Below, in pieces: positions 57,701-64,000 of a stretch of 64,000 nucleotides of DNA. The stretch spans positions 166,214,274-166,278,273 of the forward strand of contig NC_067282.1 in NCBI RefSeq assembly GCF_020740795.1. Reading direction: 5' to 3'. Within the stretch, counting starts at the first letter, position 1, and every line of letters starts with the position of its first letter. The position numbers were made by a program, and so were the translations under genes. This DNA is from Apus apus (taxonomy: Eukaryota; Chordata; Aves; Apodiformes; Apodidae). The notes under the pieces are model-generated. The model did no database searches. It saw nothing but the letters and a program-made list of their open reading frames with translations, and was not told the DNA's origin.

Positions 57701-60700
57701 AGCACCAAAACCTACCCTTGTGCTCCTGCAGTACAAGCCTGATGCTCTTGGAGTGACCTTCTCTTGCTGTCTGACCATTGATTGCTTATGTAAGATTCCT
57801 CTTCATCTCTGTGAGGCTGAACTCACATAGATTGGATCCCATTAGGTCTGTGATACATTTACAAAAAAATACTTCAAAATGCATTAGACAAAAACTTCTT
57901 TTAAGAGACTGAGAAAGAAAAAACTTTCTCAGTCTTCCCAACGTATACAATTAAAGTGGAAAGAACATTTCAGATGTAGTCAGGGAATATATTTTACTAT
58001 AATCAGATTAGTACGCAATGCTCTGCCAGAGTAGCTAGAGCTGGGCTCCAGAAACCTCTGCAGAGGACAAGAGATATTCATTCAGGCACCATCCCCCTTC
58101 TCCACCAGTTAAGAAGTCTCTCCAGATATTCAAGCTAGTGCAAGCTGCAAAGTCCTCTCTTTTGGTTTCTCCTAGAAATAACATCTCACTAGGGGCAGAA
58201 AGAAAGTCCCAGCCTACCAGCTTTTTCCTAGCAAAGGTCCCCACCTTTTACCAGGACAGCTAAACACACCTCTAGCCTCCCTTTGGCTTTCTCAAGACAC
58301 AGGGAGTTTAATTAAGGAGAGCAAAATGAATCCCAGAGGTTCAGAAACCTTTTAAGTCTGTCTAAGTCCAGGAAATCTTGGTCTGGATTATGATTTTGCA
58401 AAGAAAAACATGATTTTTGTAATTCTATGCAAAACCGAACAATATTAATTTCCCTTGTTTCATTTTCAAGGAAGGATTCTGCCTGGCCAAAATTAAAAGG
58501 AAAAGTAGAGCTGCAACGATAAGAAGCAGAAATCCTTTCCTGAGAGACCTCTTGTGGTGCTATGGGGCAGCCCTGAGGTGCATTCAAGCACAACATTGGA
58601 ATTAGTCACCAGCAGGCAGCTACAGCCCTCATAGGGCTATGAGGTCTCATGGACAACACAGACCTGGATACTTCCTGGTTTTGAGGCACCCCTGGGAGTG
58701 CTTGCACAGCTCTTGGGGTCACAGAGGGGGGACATGGTCCTTGGATCCATACCTCCAGGAGCAGCTTATCCTTTTGTAAGGTGCAGGCAGTTTGGAACAA
58801 ACCAGCCCAATCCATGCGTCTCCTACCTGGCACAGTGCAGCCTGCCCTGCCTTTGGCTCTGCAAACTCCAGCTGCCTGTGCTCAGCGCTGTTGCCTGTTC
58901 TCTGCACCATCTCTTAACTCCTCCTTAGGGAGGGCGGGTGAACAGATGTAGATGTAGGTGAGTCCTAAAAAGCCTGTGCCAGGGTGCAGCAATGGCTAGC
59001 TGCTGCCCAGGGGCAGGAGGCAAGCTGGAGCCAAGCAAGGTAGCAAGGCTGGCAGAGGTGGTGGCCTCAGCAGCAAGGATCCAGGATGCTGAGTGGCACT
59101 GGTGCTGGCCTGGATCAGGCCCAGATGCAGCACCACAATCACCCAGCTCAGCAACCAGGCTGAAGCCAAGAAGCCAAGCAAGCAGGTGCAGGCCAAGATC
59201 ACCACCAGAGGTGTGACCCCAGGCACAGCTGCTACCCAGGTGCCACATATCCCAGGTGAGACCAGCTGTAAAGCCTCAGCTCAGAAGCCTCAGCTGAAAA
59301 GAAGCTCCCAAGGGAGAGGAGGAGCAGGCCCTTCCCTTTAGCTGTCTTCACTACAGCCCTTATCAGCAAAGGAGCCAAGCTTGGACTCAGAAAGCTGAAC
59401 TCTTCAGCTTAGCCAAGGAGACACCCTGAGGGGGGGATGCTCTCCAAGGCAACTACTTAAAATGCTATTCAAGTTCAAGTGATTGATGAAAAGTCTGAAA
59501 TCAACTTAATATTAGAAGATCTCTGTAAAGCCACGTCCACACAAATACAAAAGCTCAATCACATTTTCCAAAGGAAATTGGCTTTGGTTGCACCAGAGTA
59601 GATTCCAAGATAGGGAGCAAGGTTAAAATGACTCTATTTAATCCAATAATGTGATAATGAGACAAAGTGATTAATTACACTTCCATAATGAGAAAGAGAT
59701 TGTGTACAGACTTGAATCAGCTTTAACATATCACCTTGTAAACTGATTCCATGTTCTCATACACCTACTGGCATTTCTGCACTCTAATTACTAGTGTGTC
59801 TGTGTTAAACCAAAGCCTGTAATTAGGAGAGAGAGAGGGACCGTTCTTGTCTTGGGCCTCTCCTTGGCCAAAGGGAGCCTGCCTAAGAAGATTACTCATA
59901 ACCAGATGGGAGTAAAAAGAACTTTCCCCCTTCAGCTGTTCTATAAAAAGAGGATATTTAGATCAACCACCAGCAGCATGATGAGCTGGATTAAACTTTT
60001 TTCCAACCAGAGGTTCTCTATATCATGCCCACACAGCACCAGTTGGACACAGCTACTGGGATTATGGCAGCAGCCACTAGTGCTCACTGAATGATAAGCC
60101 ACCCTTGGGAGTGCAAGGAGAATTTTGCCCAACCACATCTGGCTAAAACTCTCCTCTAGCAAACAGATTCCAGGTATATCCAGCATTTGCTAGAACTAAT
60201 GGATTTTTTGTTCTTAGTCGCTTATGTATGATAAGAAGTTTGCATATCCCTTTCAACAGCCCAACACTGAAGGGTCTAATTGCCACACCAGAGGTGCAAA
60301 TACCTGCCTAACCACAGCTGATGATACTCAAGCTGCCATCTGATGGGAATTCATTTTTTTATGTCCTTTCTGTCCTTTCAAACTGTTTCCTGCCTGCTCA
60401 CCAGCAATACAGCTTGAAAATGTACGTGAGGGAAAGAAAAAAAAAGACTGAAAACACTTTGGAGGACAAGATCTTCAGCTAAAATGAATCCTGTGGAGCA
60501 GGAGAAGAATGAAAGAAATTTAGAAAACTTCGCAGTAACTTCAGCCAACACTAAAGTCAACTACAGCTGAACCAGAATAGAAGCTAGGTCTTTCCATTTC
60601 TACTTAGGAAAACATGAAGCAACTGTAAGATGATCACAGCTTTGGAAACAATTCTGCAAAGAGTGAATAATGTCAGCAAATCCAAACAGTCACCGAGTAA

Positions 60701-61406
60701 TTGCCCTGTGACACTTTTTCACAACAGTCCCCTGAAACTGTTCACCTGGTCTTCTATGGGCTTGCAATAGCTGGCACAGCTCTATCATTCATACAGCTGT
60801 GTACAACAGCTGGAGACAGTGCTGCCTCTGCCTGTTTATATTAACTGAGGGTGAAACCCTTCATGTCAAACATCCTGCATCTCCAAAAGATAGCCCCTTG
60901 TATGAACATCTGGTCTCTACATGTTTTCCTGTTATATCCCTGTATTATGACATATCCTGGTGGGTCCCATCCTCCTCCACACTGCAATAACTGTATTACT
61001 TCTATAGGGTCAGTGCCTCCATCCTTGTCCCATATTGGCACTTAGAAATCAGCAATACTAATAAACAGGAAATACTGAGAAATCCTTGGAAGGAAGGGGT
61101 TGAGGGGGGACAAATTACTCTTAATTACCCTTATTGCAGTAGTTCTTGAAAAAAGCAAGAGAATTTATCTGAAGATGAGAGAAGATTTCAGACCTGTCCT
61201 GGTCACACAGGACCGTTCCACACTGTGCTTTCTACAGAAGAACATTTCTATGGCAGGGGTACTTGTCAAAGGATCAAATGAATCTGTGTCAGTATGTTCG
61301 CAGGACCTTCCCTGCTACATTTTAGCTGAGTTCTTTTTTTCAGTATGGTTGAGCTAACAAATAAATGGTAACAATCCTTTTTCTTTTCTCTTTTCTGGTA
61401 TTATTG
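54775..61406. other. Intergenic region downstream of E2F7
   Basis: No gene can be supported. A moderately GC-rich stretch at 54940-55220 and another at 58600-59340 hold overlapping short ORFs on both strands without recognisable domains. AT-rich blocks with octamer-like (ATGCAAAT, 56186-56193) and homeodomain-like motifs (59630-59815) could be enhancers. A 12-bp perfect stem with an A6 loop lies at 57906-57935. No CR1 copy is recognised. Confidence 0.6.
57906..57935. repeat. Perfect 12-bp stem with A6 loop
   Basis: AGACTGAGAAAG (57906-57917) and CTTTCTCAGTCT (57924-57935) are exact reverse complements around six A residues. No gene ends nearby, so a transcription-end role is unsupported. Confidence 0.85.
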
Positions 61407-61489
61407 AGTCATTGAATCTAGTGGAATTCAGCATGACTTATCTAAACTAGAACAAGTTTTGTTCTGCGATTCCAGTAGATTCAATGACT
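61407..61489. repeat. Nested inverted repeat 5' of the LTR
   Basis: The outer arms 61407-61427 and 61469-61489 are 21 nt each with a single mismatch. An inner stem AGAACAA/TTGTTCT (61449-61455 and 61459-61465) has a 3-nt loop. The spacing between outer and inner stems is uneven (21 nt on one side, 3 on the other). It could fold as a branched hairpin on either strand. It is not a known tRNA or microRNA to my recognition. Confidence 0.8.
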
Positions 61490-61493
61490 GATT

Positions 61494-61550
61494 CATAGAT
61501 CAGATCTGATCCATAGATCAGTTTCAATCCATAAATCACATATGTGATTT
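61494..61550. repeat. 18-bp tandem repeat, three units, with palindromes
   Basis: Units start at 61494, 61512 and 61530 (catagatcag..., catagatcag..., cataaatcac...), period 18. ATCAGATCTGAT at 61499-61510 is a perfect 12-bp palindrome, and AAATCACATATGTGATTT at 61533-61550 is a perfect 18-bp palindrome. The cluster ends 60 bp before the solo LTR. Confidence 0.8.
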
Positions 61551-61610
61551 CTGTTTGAGGAGTCAAATTTTGTCCTTCTTCCTCTCAAGACAGTAAAAGT
61601 TATAACATTA

Positions 61611-62181
61611 TGTCCTGGTTTGAGCCAGGATAGAACCAGATTTCTTTCTTAGCAATTTTGCTTTTCAGTTAAGTCTCTTCTAAGCAGCTGCACTTGCTGA
61701 AATTAGCAGCATGTTTTTCAGTCGGTGTCTGCTTCTAGGGCTGATAATGCTTGATGTTTCTAGTTACTGCTGGAGAATGATGTGCAGGACCAAGACCACT
61801 GCTTGGTTCTGGAAAACATCTTATGCTCTGAAAACAAAGGAGAGTAAAGGGGTCACACCTGCCACCCACCTGAGGGGAGAAGTGGACCAGACAAGTGACC
61901 AAAATTAACCAAATGAAGTATTCCATGCCATACACATCATACTCAGTATAAATCTGAGGGATCACAAGGGTCAAGCTCTCTTTGTCTGCGGCTGGCATCC
62001 TGGCAGGACTCCATCTGTTTTTCTGCCTTTGATCCTGATCCGTGCGCTCCTGAATCCATGTGTTTCTGTATCCAGCTCCTGGCAGACTCCAGGAGCCCAG
62101 TCCAGGACTCTTCCAGGGCTGCCCTGCACCCTCGATGATGATGTGAGTGTTATTGGGGAGGAATGTGATACCACTTTTGAT

Positions 62182-62218
<37 letters not shown>

Positions 62219-62391
62219 GTACATATTTAATTATTTCCCTTTTTATCACTACTGTTTCATTAAAGCTGTGTAGCTTAGTTTCTGACCCGTAAGTCTCTCT
62301 CACTTATTCCTTCTCCTACAGGGAAAGGGAGAGGGGTTAAAAGAGACCATCTGTCAGTCATTTAATTGCCAGCCCAGCATTAACCATGACA
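61611..62391 (+). mobile_element. Solo LTR of an endogenous retrovirus
   Basis: The element begins TGTCCTGGTTTGAGCCAGGA and ends ATTAACCATGACA, so it has TG...CA ends and short TGTC/GACA terminal inverted repeats, typical of avian ERV LTRs. A TATAAA at 61947-61952 follows the 'attccatgccatacacatca' block characteristic of these LTRs, and ATTAAA at 62259-62264 would be the polyadenylation signal. Flanks are catta and catga, a possible 5-bp target duplication with one mismatch. No gag, pol or env sequence and no second LTR lie next to it, so it is a solo LTR left by recombination. Family assignment (ERVL- or ERVK-like) is uncertain. Confidence 0.8.
62182..62218. repeat. (TG)n(TA)n microsatellite within the LTR
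   Basis: About 7 TG units run directly into about 11 TA units inside the LTR, which is probably the reason this LTR is rather long (781 bp). It is expected to be length-variable. Confidence 0.95.
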
Positions 62392-64000
62392 CATGAGTAA
62401 AATATCGATATACACCTATATATAAAACACTAAAGGTAATTTTTAAACTCTCCAGTTAATGGATCCGTCATTCAGCCTTACCACAATCACCTCCTTTTTT
62501 TAGGAGTCTATAGCTCAACAGTGCAATTTTGGTTTGTTGTTCAGGGATAGATTCATAATTTTTTTCCAATTAATATCCTGCTGCATAATGACACAATTCC
62601 AGGAGTTTTTAGGGATGAGTGAATTATTTGTATGGGACACCCATCATGCCATATTGTTGACAAAAAATGTCTCACTTGGGACTTGGATTAAATATCACTT
62701 GAAAGGCATTAGAATTCATATTATGACATACTACAAAAGGAGATTTTTTTGCACACACAACAGAACTATAAAAGCTTGCATTGATCTTTGATTCCACCAC
62801 TCTGAGGGCATTTATGCATCTGAGAGTGCCTAAACCTCTTCATGCTATTTTTAGACTATGAAGACAGTGGACCTCAAGGTAAGTAGGAATCTTTCTTGGG
62901 CTGTTGGTTGGTTATGTCTGTTACATATGATTAAATTATTTTCTCTTAAGGCTTAATGAGCAAGGCAAGCTTACCCTTGGTGAGACTGTGCTGACACTAA
63001 CAGGAACTAATTCAATGCCCTTTGGTTAAGGAAGTAAAGTAAACAGGATTTAACTTTGTAGTTCTGGATGAAAGATAGGGCAAAAGAGGAGAAAAGTACT
63101 GACTTCTCTAAGTAAATTCAGGACAATAGGTATAGCTAGAGATGTGGATAAAACTAATGGCCAAGACAAATACCTTGGTAGCATGCTAGTTGGACTAAGG
63201 TGTCTCACTGCTAAACATTTTTCAGTGCCTGCAGGAAGGTTATATAATGTAATAATACTTCTCACTGCATTTATCTCAATTAAATTCTGTTTTATCAACA
63301 TTTTGGCCCTGGAGCTAAGTACAACTGGGGGTAACTCCAAGTCCATAACTTCTGAATTTAAACCATTGGAACATCTGGAATGGGAGCCATACTCACTGAA
63401 AATGTTTTCGTTTATGTGAAACTAAGCATCATTTCTGCTTAGCAACAAAGTGCTGTGAGCACATCACTGCTATGCCCGAAACTTTATCTACAGTGGCCAG
63501 GAAAATCACATGAATATACATACCAAGTATGTTGTATATGAAGTCCTGAGAAAAGTGCTAAATGGGCTTTCTAGCTAACACAAACAGATGAAGTTCACCA
63601 CCCTATGAAACTATTATTTAACTGTGAAGGCCTTGGGTTTTTTTTATTATTTTTTTTTTCCCCAGAAAGAGAAGCATGAAGAGGTAGAACTGATATGGTC
63701 TCCATGAGCTCTGAACAGCACAGCTAGTAGTGTTCCTCATCATCTATTCAACACTATTCTGTCAAAGTTCTTAGTGTACTTTTAGTTCGTTCAGCTTACA
63801 AACCACTGTCTCAGAGAGGACACAAAAAAGGTTTATTTTGGCCTTCAGAACCTACAGTGTCCAGAAAGCCCTAGACACAGATGCATCTCAATAATGGAGA
63901 TCTGAGAGGACAAACAAGTGGCAGCATCCTTCACTAGAGAAGTACTGGCATGCTTGAGTTCTGCAAAGCTTTGTCCACATGAATAGATTGCTGATTTCTA
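62392..64000. other. Intergenic sequence after the LTR
   Basis: AT-rich DNA with no supportable gene, repeat or RNA. It holds a T-rich run near 63637-63660. The short ORFs have no recognisable domain. Confidence 0.6.

Noticed and set aside
58698..59341. Overlapping short ORFs on both strands at 58.7-59.3 kb
   Set aside because: Composition is Ala/Ser/Pro/Gln-biased, with local imperfect repeats of CAGC and AAGC type; no domain and no gene structure.
1..64000. CRISPR arrays, operons, tRNA or rRNA genes
   Set aside because: None found. The window is vertebrate nuclear DNA; no cloverleaf with tRNA promoter boxes and no regularly spaced repeat array was seen on either strand.

Overview
The window looks like nuclear DNA from a bird. 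It carries LINE retrotransposon copies of the CR1 type, the dominant avian interspersed repeat. It also has one solo long terminal repeat of a kind common in bird genomes, few other repeats, long AT-rich gene-free stretches, and one vertebrate gene with GT-AG introns and a CpG-island promoter. I cannot name the species.

The one gene I can support is E2F7, an atypical E2F transcriptional repressor, on the plus strand. A non-coding first exon ends near 35672 inside a CpG island (about 34920-36360). Twelve coding exons run from 35831 to 51771 and join in frame to 2784 nt, or 927 amino acids plus stop. Every junction is GT-AG and phase-consistent, and the protein has the two winged-helix DNA-binding domains of the E2F7/E2F8 class. 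A 3'UTR of about 3 kb ends at a polyadenylation signal at 54748-54753. The promoter has no TATA box. It has two inverted CCAAT boxes 42 bp apart, GC boxes and two perfect E2F consensus sites, the expected design for an E2F-regulated cell-cycle gene.

Layout: 1-34900 is upstream intergenic DNA. It holds a possible ancient MIR copy near 1750, a 5'-truncated CR1 at 8813-10276 (minus strand), a long GT-looped inverted repeat at 15009-15123, two older CR1 remnants (20296-20453 and 29941-29990), and assorted short repeats and AT-rich stretches that may be regulatory. 34920-54775 is E2F7. 54775-64000 is downstream intergenic DNA with a palindrome and tandem-repeat cluster (61407-61550) just before a solo LTR (61611-62391). 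From general knowledge of vertebrate synteny, E2F7 usually lies between NAV3 (upstream, divergent) and CSRP2/ZDHHC17. None of those genes is visible here.

I found no evidence of a new multi-gene system. The most distinctive unexplained items are the 15.0 kb inverted repeat, the palindrome cluster beside the LTR, a repeated GATA-motif block at 28.5 kb, and an unidentified 82-codon ORF at 1263. Sequence similarity to known families was judged from memory without any database search.
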